A stretch of 64,000 bases of DNA from Euglena gracilis. Lineage: Eukaryota; Euglenida; Euglenophyceae; Euglenales. This document shows, in pieces, positions 52,146-64,000 of this stretch (positions are counted from its first letter, which is position 1; the number at the start of each line of letters is the position of its first letter). Where the stretch lies: NCBI GenBank assembly GCA_039621445.1, contig CP154956.1:74810192-74874191 (forward strand), in the 5' to 3' direction. The notes under the pieces were generated by a model. The model was not told the DNA's origin. It was given only the letters and a program-made list of their open reading frames with translations, and ran no database searches. A program made the position numbers and the translations under genes.

Positions 52146-52480
52146 ATCCGTAGGAGGGGCTCGAGATCGAACGCTCGACCTCGAGCCTCCTCGAACATTT
52201 TTGTTAAATAGGATTTAGGGCTTGGGGGATAAAAGCGTTTATTTTGTTAATGAGGAGGGTTAGGCTTGAGGTGGACGTGGCGTTAGAGGGGAGGTCTGTG
52301 TTCGTAGAGTAAAAGGGGTTGGTTAAGTAAAGAGGAGGTCTAGAGTCGAAGGGTTCGAGGAGTTCGAGGTTAGATCGAAGGGTTAGCTCTAGAGTTCGAA
52401 GTTCGAGTTCGAGGTTAGATGAAGATACAATCTCGAGAAGGGGTAATGCTTCACCGTATCAGGAGACTGTGCTTCTATTT
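52146..52480. repeat. Degraded palindromic block and satellite junction
   Basis: Fragments such as ggttcgaggagttcgaggtt mix palindrome and satellite pieces, then the junction tgcttcaccgtatcaggaga. Confidence 0.7.
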
Positions 52481-52486
52481 TCTGCG

Positions 52487-53966
52487 AGATAAAAGGGGTT
52501 TATTTTGTTAATGAAAGGGATAGGGTTAGGTCGACTTGCACCCGAGAAGGGGTTGGCGGATAAAAGGGGTTTATTTTGTTAATGAAAGGGATAGGGTTAG
52601 GTCGACTTGCACCCGAGAAGGGGTTGGCGGATAAAAGGGGTTTATTTTGTTAATGAAAGGGATAGGGTTAGGTCGACTTGCACCCGAGAAGGGGTTGGCG
52701 GATAAAAGGGGTTTATTTTGTTAATGAAAGGGATAGGGTTAGGTCGACTTGCACCCGAGAAGGGTTGGCGGATAAAATGGGTTTATTTTGTTAATGAAAG
52801 GGATAGGGTTAGGTCGACTTGCACCCGAGAAGGGTTGGCGGATAAAAGGGGTTTATTTTGTTAATGAAAGGGATAGGGTTAGGTCGACTTGCACCCGAGA
52901 AGGGATTGGCGGATAAAAGGGGTTTATTTTGTTAATGAAAGGGATAGGGTTAGGTCGACTTGCACCCGAGAAGGGGTTGGCAGATAAAAGGGGTTTATTT
53001 TGTTAATGAAAGGGATAGGGTTAGGTCGACTTGCACCTGAGAAGGGGTTGGCGGATAAAAGGGGTTTATTTCGTTAATGAAAGGGATAGGGTTAGGTCGA
53101 CTTGCACCCGAGAAGGGGTTGGCGGATAAAAGGGGTTGGCGGATAAAAGGGGTTTATTTTGTTAATGAAAGGGATAGGGTTAGGTCGACTTGCACCCGAG
53201 AAGGGGTTGGCAGATAAAAGGGGTTTATTTTGTTAATGAAAGGGATAGGGTTAGGTCGACTTGCACCCGAGAAGGGGTTGGCGGATAAAAGGGGTTGGCG
53301 GATAAAAGGGGTTTATTTTGTTAATGAAAGGGATAGGGTTAGGTCGACTTGCACCCGAGAAGGGGTTGGCGGATAAAAGGGGTTTATTTTGTTAATGAAA
53401 GGGATAGGGTTAGGTCGACTTGCACCCGAGAAGGGGTTGGCGGATAAAAGGGGTTTATTTTGTTAATGAAAGGGATAGGGTTAGGTCGACTTGCACCCGA
53501 GAAGGGATTGGCGGATAAAAGGGGTTTATTTTGTTAATGAAAGGGATAGGGTTAGGTCGACTTGCACCCGAGAAGGGGTTGGCGGATAAAAGGGGTTTAT
53601 TTTGTTAATGAAAGGGATAGGGTTAGGTCGACTTGCACCCGAGAAGGGGTTGGCGGATAAAAGGGGTTGGCGGATAAAAGGGGTTTATTTTGTTAATGAA
53701 AGGGATAGGGTTAGGTCGACTTGCACCCGAGAAGGGGTTGGCAGATAAAAGGGGTTTATTTTGTTAATGAAAGGGATAGGGTTAGGTCGACTTGCACCCG
53801 AGAAGGGGTTGGCGGATAAAAGGGGTTTATTTTGTTAATGAAAGGGATAGGGTTAGGTCGACTTGCACCCGAGAAGGGGTTGGCGGATAAAAGGGGTTTA
53901 TTTTGTTAATGAAAGGGATAGGGTTAGGTCGACTTGCACCCGAGAAGGGGTTGGCAGACAAAAGTC
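52487..53966. repeat. 71-bp satellite array S2
   Basis: About 20 monomers, same consensus as S1. Confidence 0.97.
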
Positions 53967-53974
53967 TATTGCAG

Positions 53975-54460
53975 ATAATGAATAGGGAGACATTCATAGA
54001 GAGAGAGAAGAGGATAGAGAGAGAGAGAGAGAGAGGCATAGAGAGATAGAGAGATAGAGATAGAGAGAGACTCACAGATGGAGAGATCAATTTGAAAATT
54101 GTTTTTGACTCCTGATACCCAGATGTATGATAGGAGGAGGTCTAGAGCCTCCTCGAACGTCCTCGAACCACGTTCGAGGAGGCTCTAGAGCCTCCTCGAA
54201 CGTCCTCGAAACGTTCGAGGAGGCTCTAGATCCTCCGCGAACGTTCTCGAACCACGTTCGAGGAGGCTCTAGATCCTCCTCGAACGTCCTCGAACTACGT
54301 TCCAGGAGGCTCTAGAGCCTCCTCGAACGACCTCGAACATCGTTCGAGTAGGTCTAGAGCCTCCTCGAACGACCTCGAAATCGTTCGAGGAGGCTCTAGA
54401 GCCTCCTCGAACATTGTTCGAGGAGGCTCTAGAGCCTCCTCCTACGGAGCCTCCTACCGT
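53975..54460. repeat. GA block copy 2 and palindromic block P copy 3
   Basis: Shortened GA block to about 54125, then palindromes to 54460, in the same order as 51171-51645. Confidence 0.9.
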
Positions 54461-54465
54461 AACCC

Positions 54466-54908
54466 TGCGACCCTGGAGGGGACGGATGACTGGTTTTTTC
54501 AGAGTGATCGACTGGGTTCTGGAAAGAGTGGAAGTGAGCTCCCCCCTGCACCCTGGGGTTGGTGGAAAACTGTCAGGGGGGAGTCCGCGCAGCCAGATTT
54601 CCAGCCAGCCCAAATTTTCTCACCTTCGAGATGGGCCCTTGTAGTGATGGGGGGGGTCGTTCGACCGGCATGCGCGAGGGCAGCAAAAAGTTGGTTGCCC
54701 TCCACACTCCAGCCTTTGGTGAGGTTTGACTGTTGCCCTACGGCCGGCCGCCGCCAACCAAACTGCAAAAGGTGATCATATAAAAGATTTTATGAGGCTA
54801 TTTGAAGTAGGGTCAGGTTAAGATTCTCATGCAAACAGTTGAACCCTTTCCCGCCAAGGGGTACTCAGTGAACCCAAAGAGCCGCCAAACTAGGGTGTAG
54901 GGGGGGTA
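54466..54908. repeat. Spacer unit U, copy 3
   Basis: As copies 1 and 2, but with several internal deletions, for example in the gtgggggcgggg segment. Confidence 0.9.
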
Positions 54909-54911
54909 TCC

Positions 54912-55300
54912 GTAGGAGGAGGCTCGAGATCGAACGCTCGACCTCGAGCCTCCTCGAACATTTTTAAGCTCGCCCCCCCCTCTAGGGGGGGGGCTTAAAA
55001 GCGTTCGAGGAGGCTCTAGAGCCTCCTCGAACCATGTTCGAGGAGGCTCTAGAGACTCCTCAAACGTGGTTCGAGGACGTGCGAGGAGGCTCTAGAGCCT
55101 CCTCGAACGTGGTTCGAGGTCGTTCGAGGAGGCTCTAGAGCCTCCTCGAACGTGGTTCGAGGTCGTTCGAGGAAGCTCTAGAGCCTCCTCGAACGTGGTT
55201 CGAGGTCGTTCGAGGAGGCTCTAGAGCCTCCTCGAACGAAATCTCGAGCCTTCTCCTGTGTATATGCTTCACCGTATCAGGAGACTGTGCTTCTATTTTC
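54912..55300. repeat. Palindromic block P copy 4 and junction
   Basis: Almost the same as 45437-45831, including the CCCCCTCTAGGGGG hairpin and the junction into the satellite. Confidence 0.92.
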
Positions 55301-55305
55301 TGCGA

Positions 55306-58300
55306 GATAAAAGGGGTTTATTTTGTTAATGAAAGGGATAGGGTTAGGTCGACTTGCACCCGAGAAGGGGTTGGCGGATAAAAGGGGTTGGCGGATAAAA
55401 GGGGTTTATTTTGTTAATGAAAGGGATAGGGTTAGGTCGACTTGCACCCGAGAAGGGGTTGGCGGATAAAAGGGGTTTATTTTGTTAATGAAAGGGATAG
55501 GGTTAGGTCGACTTGCACCCGAGAAGGGGTTGGCGGATAAAAGGGGTTTATTTTGTTAATGAAAGGGATAGGGTTAGGTCGACTTGCACCCGAGAAGGGG
55601 TTGGCGGATAAAAGGGGTTTATTTTGTTAATGAAAGGGATAGGGTTAGGTCGACTTGCACCCGAGAAGGGTTGGCGGATAAAAGGGGTTTATTTTGTTAA
55701 TGAAAGGGATAGGGTTAGGTCGACTTGCACCCGAGAAGGGGTTGGCAGATAAAAGGGGTTTATTTTGTTAATGAAAGGGATAGGTTTAGGTCGACTTGCA
55801 CCTGAGAAGGGGTTGGCGGATAAAAGGGGTTTATTTCGTTAATGAAAGGGATAGGGTTAGGTCGACTTGCACCCGAGAAGGGGTTGGCAGATAAAAGGGG
55901 TTTATTTTGTTAATGAAAGGGATAGGGTTAGGTCGACTTGCACCCGAGAAGGGGTTGGCGGATAAAAGGGGTTGGCGGATAAAAGGGGTTTATTTTGTTA
56001 ATGAAAGGGATAGGGTTAGGTCGACTTGCACCCGAGAAGGGGTTGGCAGATAAAAGGGGTTTATTTTGTTAATGAAAGGGATAGGGTTAGGTCGACTTGC
56101 ACCCGAGAAGGGGTTGGCGGATAAAAGGGGTTGGCGGATAAAAGGGGTTTATTTTGTTAATGAAAGGGATAGGGTTAGGTCGACTTGCACCCGAGAAGGG
56201 GTTGGCGGATAAAAGGGGTTTATTTTGTTAATGAAAGGGATAGGGTTAGGTCGACTTGCACCCGAGAAGGGGTTGGCGGATAAAAGGGGTTTATTTTGTT
56301 AATGAAAGGGATAGGGTTAGGTCGACTTGCACCCGAGAAGGGTTGGCGGATAAAAGGGGTTTATTTTGTTAATGAAAGGGATAGGGTTAGGTCGACTTGC
56401 ACCCCAGAAGGGGTTGGCGGATAAAAGGGGTTTATTTTGTTAATGAAAGGGATAGGGTTAGGTCGACTTGCACCCGAGAAGGGGTTGGCAGATAAAAGGG
56501 GTTTATTTTGTTAATGAAAGGGATTGGTTTAGGTCGACTTGCACCTGAGAAGGGGTTGGTGGATAAAAGGGGTTTATTTGTTAATGAAAGGGATAGGGTT
56601 AGGTCGACTTGCACCCGAGAAGGGGTTGGCGGATAAAAGGGGTTGGCGGATAAAAGGGGTTTATTTTGTTAATGAAAGGGATAGGGTTAGGTCGACTTGC
56701 ACCCGAGAAGGGGTTGGCGGATAAAAGGGGTTTTTTTGTTTATGAAAGGGATAGGTTAGGTCGACTTGCACCTGAAAAAGGGTTGGCGGATAAAAGGGGT
56801 TTATTTGTTAATGAAAGGGATAGGGTTAGGTCGACTTGCACCCGAGAAGGGGTTGGCGGATAAAAGGGGTTGGCGGATAAAAGGGGTTTATTTTGTTAAT
56901 GAAAGGGATAGGGTTAGGTCGACTTGCACCCGAGAAGGGGTTGGCGGATAAAAGGGGTTTATTTTGTTAATGAAAGGGATAGGTTTAGGTCGACTTGCAC
57001 CTGAGAAGGGGTTGGCGGATAAAAGGGGTTTATTTGTTAATGAAAGGGATAGGGTTAGGTCGACTTGCACCCGAGAAGGGGTTGGCGGATAAAAGGGGTT
57101 GGCGGATAAAAGGGGTTTATTTTGTTAATGAAAGGGATAGGGTTAGGTCGACTTGCACCCGAGAAGGGGTTGGCGGATAAAAGGGGTTTATTTTGTTAAT
57201 GAAAGGGATAGGGTTAGGTCGACTTGCACCCGAGAAGGGGTTGGCGGATAAAAGGGGTTTATTTTGTTAATGAAAGGGATAGGGTTAGGTCGACTTGCAC
57301 CCGAGAAGGGGTTGGCGGATAAAAGGGGTTTATTTTGTTAATGAAAGGGATAGGGTTAGGTCGACTTGCACCCGAGAAGGGGTTGGCAGATAAAAGGGGT
57401 TTATTTTGTTAATGAAAGGGATAGGGTTAGGTCGACTTGCACCCGAGAAGGGGTTGGCGGATAAAAGGGGTTTATTTTGTTAATGAAAGGGATAGGGTTA
57501 GGTCGACTTGCACCCGAGAAGGGGTTGGCGGATAAAAGGGGTTTATTTTGTTAATGAAAGGGATAGGGTTAGGTCGACTTGCACCCGAGAAGGGGTTGGC
57601 GGATAAAAGGGGTTTATTTTGTTAATGAAAGGGATAGGGTTAGGTCGACTTGCACCCGAGAAGGGGTTGGCGGATAAAAGGGGTTTATTTTGTTAATGAA
57701 AGGGATAGGGTTAGGTCGACTTGCACCCGAGAAGGGGTTGGCGGATAAAAGGGGTTTATTTTGTTAATGAAAGGGATAGGGTTAGGTCGACTTGCACCCG
57801 AGAAGGGGTTGGCGGATAAAAGGGGTTTATTTTGTTAATGAAAGGGATAGGGTTAGGTCGACTTGCACCCGAGAAGGGGTTGGCGGATAAAAGGGGTTGG
57901 CGGATAAAAGGGGTTTATTTTGTTAATGAAAGGGATAGGGTTAGGTCGACTTGCACCCGAGAAGGGGTTGGCGGATAAAAGGGGTTTATTTTGTTAATGA
58001 AAGGGATAGGGTTAGGTCGACTTGCACCCGAGAAGGGGTTGGCGGATAAAAGGGGTTTATTTTGTTAATGAAAGGGATAGGGTTAGGTCGACTTGCACCC
58101 GAGAAGGGGTTGGCGGATAAAAGGGGTTTATTTTGTTAATGAAAGGGATAGGGTTAGGTCGACTTGCACCCGAGAAGGGGTTGGCGGATAAAAGGGGTTT
58201 ATTTTGTTAATGAAAGGGATAGGGTTAGGTCGACTTGCACCCGAGAAGGGGTTGGCGGATAAAAGGGGTTGGCGGATAAAAGGGGTTTATTTTGTTAATG

Positions 58301-61300
58301 AAAGGGATAGGGTTAGGTCGACTTGCACCCGAGAAGGGGTTGGCGGATAAAAGGGGTTTATTTTGTTAATGAAAGGGATAGGGTTAGGTCGACTTGCACC
58401 CGAGAAGGGGTTGCGGGTAAAAAGGGGTTATTATGGTAATTGAAGGGGTAGGGTTTGGTCGAATTGCAACCGAGAAGGGTATAAAAGGGGTTTATTTTGT
58501 TAATGAAAGGGATAGGGTTAGGTGGACTTGCACCCGAGAAGGGGTTTGGATATAAAAGGGGTTTATTTTGTTAATGAAAGGGATAGGGTTAGGTCGACTT
58601 GCACCCGAGAAGGGGTTGGCGGATAAAAAATGGGGTTTATTTTGTTAATGAAAGGGATAGGGTTAGGTCGACTTGCACCCGAGAAGGGGTTGGCGGATAA
58701 AAGGGGTTTATTTTGTTAATGAAAGGGATAGGGTTAGGTCGACTTGCACCCGAGAAGGGGTTGGCGGATAAAAGGGGTTTATTTTGTTAATGAAAGGGAT
58801 AGGGTTAGGTCGACTTGCACCCGAGAAGGGGTTGGCGGAGATAAAAGGGGTTTATTTGTTAATGAAAGGGATAGGGTTAGGTCGACTTGCACCCGAGAAG
58901 GGGTTGGCGGATAGATAAAAGGGGTTTATTTTGTTAATGAAAGGGATAGGGTTAGGTCGACTTGCACCCGAGAAGGGGTTGGCGGATAAAAGGGGTTTAT
59001 TTTGTTAATGAAAGGGATAGGGTTAGGTCGACTTGCACCCGAGAAGGGGTTGAAAAGGGGTTGGCATAAAAAAGGGGTTTATTTTGTTAATGAAAGGGAT
59101 AGGGTTAGGTCGACTTGCACCCGAGAAGGGGTTGGCGGATAAAAGGGGTTTATTTTGTTAATGAAAGGGATAGGGTTAGGTCGACTTGCACCCGAGAAGG
59201 GGTTGGCGGATAAAAAGGGGTTTATTTTGTTAATGAAAGGGATTGGGTTAGGTCGACTTGCACCCGAGAAGGGGTTGGCGGATAAAAGGGGTTTATTTTG
59301 TTAATGAAAGGGATAGGGTTAGGTCGACTTGCACCCGAGAAGGGGTTGGCATAAAAGGGGGGTATTTTGTTAATGAAAGGGATAGGGTTAGGTCGACTTG
59401 CACCCGAGAAGGGGTTGGCGGATAAAAGGGGTTTATTTTGTTAATGAAAGGGATAGGGTTAGGTCGACTTGCACCCGAGAAGGGGTTGGCGGATAAAAGG
59501 GGTTTATTTTGTTAATGAAAGGGATAGGGTTAGGTCGACTTGCACCCGAGAAGGGGTTGGCAGATAAAAGGGGTTTATTTTGTTAATGAAAGGGATAGGG
59601 TTAGGTCGACTTGCACCCGAGAAGGGGTTGGCGGATAAAATGGGTTTATTTTGTTAATGAAAGGGATAGGGTTAGGTCGACTTGCACCCGAGAAGGGGTT
59701 GGCGGATAAAAGGGGTTGGCGGTTAAAAGGGGTTTATTTTGTTAATGAAAGGGATAGGGTTAGGTCGACTTGCACCCGAGAAGGGGTTGGCGGATAAAAG
59801 GGGTTTATTTTGTTAATGAAAGGGATAGGGTTAGGTCGACTTGCACCCGAGAAGGGGTTGGCGGATAAAAGGGGTTTATTTTGTTAATGAAAGGGATAGG
59901 GTTAGGTCGACTTGCACCCGAGAAGGGGTTGGCGGATAAAATGGGTTTATTTTGTTAATGAAAGGGATAGGGTTAGGTCGACTTGCACCCGAGAAGGGGT
60001 TGGCGGATGAAAGGGGCTTATTTTGTTAATGAAGGGATAGGGTTAGTTCGACTTGCACCCGAGAAGGGCTTGGCGGATAAAAGGGGTTGGCAGATAAAAG
60101 GGGTTTATTTTGTTAATGAAAGGGATAGGGTTAGGTCGACTTGCACCCGAGAAGGGGTTGGCGGATAAAAGGGGTTTATTTTGTTAATGAAAGGGATAGG
60201 GTTAGGTCGACTTGCACCCGAGAAGGGGTTGGCGGATAAAAGGGGTTTATTTTGTTAATGAAAGGGATAGGGTTAGGTCGACTTGCACCCGAGAAGGGGT
60301 TGGCGGATAAAAGGGGTTTATTTTGTTAATGAAAGGGATAGGGTTAGGTCGACTTGCACCCGAGAAGGGGTTGGCAGATAAAAGGGGTTTATTTTGTTAA
60401 TGAAAGGGATAGGGTTAGGTCGACTTGCACCCGGGTTGGCAGATAAAAGGGGTTTGTTTTGTTAATGAAAGGGATAGGGTTAGGTCGACTTGCACCCGAG
60501 AAGGGGTTGGCGGATAAAAGGGGTTTATTTTGTTAATGAAAGGGATAGGGTTAGGTCGACTTGCACCCGAGAAGGGGTTGGCGGATAAAAGGGGTTTATT
60601 TTGTTAATGAAAGGGATAGGGTTAGGTCGACTTGCACCCGAGAAGGGGTTGGCGGATAAAAGGGGTTTATTTTGTTAATGAAAGGGATAGGGTTAGGTCG
60701 ACTTGCACCCGAGAAGGGGTTGGCGGATAAAAGGGGTTTGTTTTGTTAATGAAAGGGATAGGGTTAGGTCGACTTGCACCCGAGAAGGGGTTGGCGGATA
60801 AAAGGGGTTTATTTTGTTAATGAAAGGGATAGGGTTAGGTCGACTTGCACCCGAGAAGGGGTTGGCGGATAAAAGGGGTTTATTTTGTTAATGAAAGGGA
60901 TAGGGTTAGGTCGACTTGCACCCGAGAAGGGGTTGGCGGATAAAAGGGGTTGGCGGATAAAAGGGGTTTATTTTGTTAATGAAAGGGATAGGGTTAGGTC
61001 GACTTGCACCCGAGAAGGGGTTGGCGGATAAAAGGGGTTTATTTTGTTAATGAAAGGGATAGGGTTAGGTCGACTTGCACCCGAGAAGGGGTTGGCGGAT
61101 AAAAGGGGTTTATTTTGTTAATGAAAGGGATAGGGTTAGGTCGACTTGCACCCGAGAAGGGGTTGGCGGATAAAAGGGGTTTATTTTGTTAATGAAAGGG
61201 ATAGGGTTAGGTCGACTTGCACCCGAGAAGGGGTTGGCGGATAAAAGGGGTTTATTTTGTTAATGAAAGGGATAGGGTTAGGTCGACTTGCACCCGAGAA

Positions 61301-64000
61301 GGGGTTGGCGGATAAAAGGGGTTTATTATGTTAATGAAAGGGATAGGGTTAGGTCGACTTGCACCCGAGAAGGGGTTGGCGGATAAAAGGGGTTTATTTT
61401 GTTAATGAAAGGGATAGGGTTAGGTCGACTTGCACCCGAGAAGGGGTTGGCGGATAAAAGGGGTTTATTTTGTTAATGAAAGGGATAGGGTTAGGTCGAC
61501 TTGCACCCGAGAAGGGGTTGGCGGATAAAAGGGGTTTATTTTGTTAATGAAAGGGATAGGGTTAGGTGGATTTGCACCCGAGAAGGGGTTGGCGGATAAA
61601 AGGGGTTTATTTTGTTAATGAAAGGGATAGGGTTAGGTCGACTTGCACCCGAGAAGGGGTTGGCGGATAAAAGGGGTTTATTTTGTTAATGAAAGGGATA
61701 GGGTTAGGTCGACTTACACCTGAGAAGGGGTTGGCGGATAAAAGAGGCTTATTTTGTTAATGAAAGGGATAGGGTTAGGTCGACTTGCACCCGAGAAGGG
61801 GTTGGCGGATAAAAGGGGTTTATTTTGTTAATGAAAGGGATAGGGTTAGGTCGACTTGCACCCGAGAAGGGGTTGGCGGATAAAAGGGGTTTATTTTGTT
61901 AATGAAAGGGATAGGGTTAGGTCGACTTGCACCCGAGAAGGGGTTGGCGGATAAAAGGGGTTTATTTTGTTAATGAAAGGGATAGGGTTAGGTCGACTTG
62001 CACCCGAGAAGGGGTTGGCGGATAAAAGGGGTTTATTTTGTTAATGAAAGGGATAGGGTTAGGTCGACTTGCACCCGAGAAGGGGTTGGCGGATAAAAGG
62101 GGTTTATTTTGTTAATGAAAGGGATAGGGTTAGGTCGACTTGCACCCGAGAAGGGGTTGGCGGATAAAAGGGGTTTATTTTGTTAATGAAAGGGATAGGG
62201 TTAGGTCGACTTGCACCCGAGAAGGGGTTGGCGGATAAAAGGGGTTTATTTTGTTAATGAAAGGGATACGGTTAGGTCGACTTGCACCCGAGAAGGGGTT
62301 GGCGGATAAAAGGGGTTTATTTTGTTAATGAAAGGGATAGGGTTAGGTCGACTTGCACCCGAGAAGGGGTTGGCGGATAAAAGGGGTTTATTTTGTTAAT
62401 GAAAGGGATAGGGTTAGGTCGACTTGCACCCGAGAAGGGGTTGGCGGATAAAAGGGGTTTATTTTGTTAATGAAAGGGATAGGGTTAGGTCGACTTGCAC
62501 CCGAGAAGGGGTTGGCGGATAAAAGGGGTTTATTTTGTTAATGAAAGGGATAGGGTTAGGTCGACTTGCACCCGAGAAGGGGTTGGCGAATAAAAGGGGT
62601 TGGCGGATAAAAGGGGTTTATTTTGTTAATGAAAGGGATAGGGTTAGGTCGACTTGCACCCGAGAAGGGGTTGGCGGATAAAAGGGGTTTATTTTGTTAA
62701 TGAAAGGGATAGGGTTAGGTCGACTTGCACCCGAGAAGGGGTTGGCGGATAAAAGGGGTTTATTTTGTTAATGAAAGGGATAGGGTTAGGTCGACTTGCA
62801 CCCGAGAAGGGGTTGGCGGATAAAAGGGGTTTATTTTGTTAATGAAAGGGATAGGGTTAGGTCGACTTGCACCCGAGAAGGGGTTGGCGGATAAAAGGGG
62901 TTTATTTTGTTAATGAAAGGGATAGGGTTAGGTCGACTTGCACCCGAGAAGGGGTTGGCGGATAAAAGGGGTTGGCGGATAAAAGGGGTTTATTTTGTTA
63001 ATGAAAGGGATAGGGTTAGGTCGACTTGCACCCGAGAAGGGGTTGGCGGATAAAAGGGGTTTATTTTGTTAATGAAAGGGATAGGGTTAGGTCGACTTGC
63101 ACCCGAGAAGGGGTTGGCGGATAAAAGGGGTTTATTTTGTTAATGAAAGGGATAGGGTTAGGTCGACTTGCACCCGAGAAGGGGTTGGCGGATAAAAGGG
63201 GTTTATTTTGTTAATGAAAGGGATAGGGTTAGGTCGACTTGCACCCGAGAAGGGGTTGGCGGATAAAAGGGGTTTATTTTGTTAATGAAAGGGATAGGGT
63301 TAGGTCGACTTGCACCCGAGAAGGGGTTGGCGGATAAAAGGGGTTTATTTTGTTAATGAAAGGGATAGGGTTAGGTCGACTTGCACCCGAGAAGGGGTTG
63401 GCGGATAAAAGGGGTTTATTTTGTTTATGAAAGGGCCTGCGTTACGTCGATTTGCTCCCGAGAAGGGGTTGGCGGATACAAGGGGTTTATTTTGTTAATG
63501 AAAGGGATAGGGTTAGGTCGACTTGCACCCGAGAAGGGGTTGGCGGATAAAAGGGGTTTATTTTGTTAATGAAAGGGATAGGGTTAGGTCGACTTGCACC
63601 CGAGAAGGGGTTGGCGGATAAAAGGGGTTTATTTTGTTAATGAAAGGGATAGGGTTAGGTCGACTTGCACCCGAGAAGGGGTTGGCGGATAAAAGGGGTT
63701 TATTTTGTTAATGAAAGGGATAGGGTTAGGTCGACTTGCACCCGAGAAGGGGTTGGCGGATAAAAGGGGTTTATTTTGGCGGATAAAAGGGGTTTATTTT
63801 GTTAATGAAAGGGATAGGGTTAGGTCGACTTGCACCCGAGAAGGGGTTGGCGGATAAAAGGGGTTTATTTTGTTAATGAAAGGGATAGGGTTAGGTCGAC
63901 TTGCACCCGAGGAGGGGTTGGCGGATAAAAGGGGTTTATTTTGTTAATGAAAGGGATAGGGTTAGGTCGACTTGCACCCGAGAAGGGGTTGGCGGATAAA
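55306..64000. repeat. 71-bp satellite array S3, continues past the window
   Basis: About 120 monomers, very uniform from about 60500 on, with a few degraded units near 58420-58500, 59040 and 63420. The array runs off the right edge. Confidence 0.97.

Noticed and set aside
46542-63569. Many 60-residue open frames in the satellite
   Set aside because: The 71-bp period shifts frame every unit. The frames arise from short indels and are the same peptide pieces repeated.
45832-64000. CRISPR-like array
   Set aside because: Monomers abut directly with no unique spacers, in a eukaryotic context with no cas genes.
45832-64000. True telomere
   Set aside because: The TTAGGG-like motif occurs once per 71 bp and is not a simple tandem telomere repeat.

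Overview
This is a nuclear window from an intron-rich eukaryote. No bacterial operons, ribosome binding sites, rRNA, tRNA or CRISPR arrays are visible. Coding sequence occurs as short, very GC-rich islands with mostly G or C at third codon positions. The islands sit in AT-rich, repeat-packed DNA and all read on the + strand. Some introns look conventional (GT...AG, one only 49 nt). Many others do not. They start three bases before a CAG, end five bases after a CTG, have complementary ends, and are flanked by an 8-bp direct duplication. Cutting at these points restores long open frames. As I recall it, CAG at +4 to +6 and CTG at -8 to -6 is the signature of euglenid nonconventional introns, so a euglenozoan, probably a euglenid, is my best guess. 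That is inference, not proof.

Layout. 11-10297: an eight-exon gene for a membrane-anchored DUF1963/YwqG-like protein. 10298-15950: intergenic DNA with element B and other repeats. About 16286-35824: some twenty exons of a long coiled-coil protein ending in a C3HC4 RING finger pieced together from four exons, probably a ubiquitin ligase. 35825-38400: intergenic repeats. 38400-39523: a poorly resolved GC-rich, Cys-rich exon cluster. 40270-42587: a three-exon gene for a one-TM protein with an acidic, Trp-rich tail, whose two introns carry clear 8-bp duplications. 42780-44780: exons of one or two unidentified genes. 44930-64000: a higher-order satellite domain built from a 71-bp monomer containing a telomere-like AGGGTTAGG, palindromic TCTAGA blocks, GA-rich blocks and a roughly 0.5-kb spacer.

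The most striking theme is the mobile DNA inside introns and between genes. The elements are nested like shells. Several pairs share one terminal scaffold but carry different short iterated words: A and B (different 10-mers), C and D (different hairpin words), and a third pair at 7.9 and 38 kb. Together with the intron-like elements bearing target-site duplications, this suggests a genome still being filled by intron-forming elements. Exon ends come from reading frame, splice motifs and duplications seen here. No transcript was available, and ends marked approximate may be off by tens of bases.
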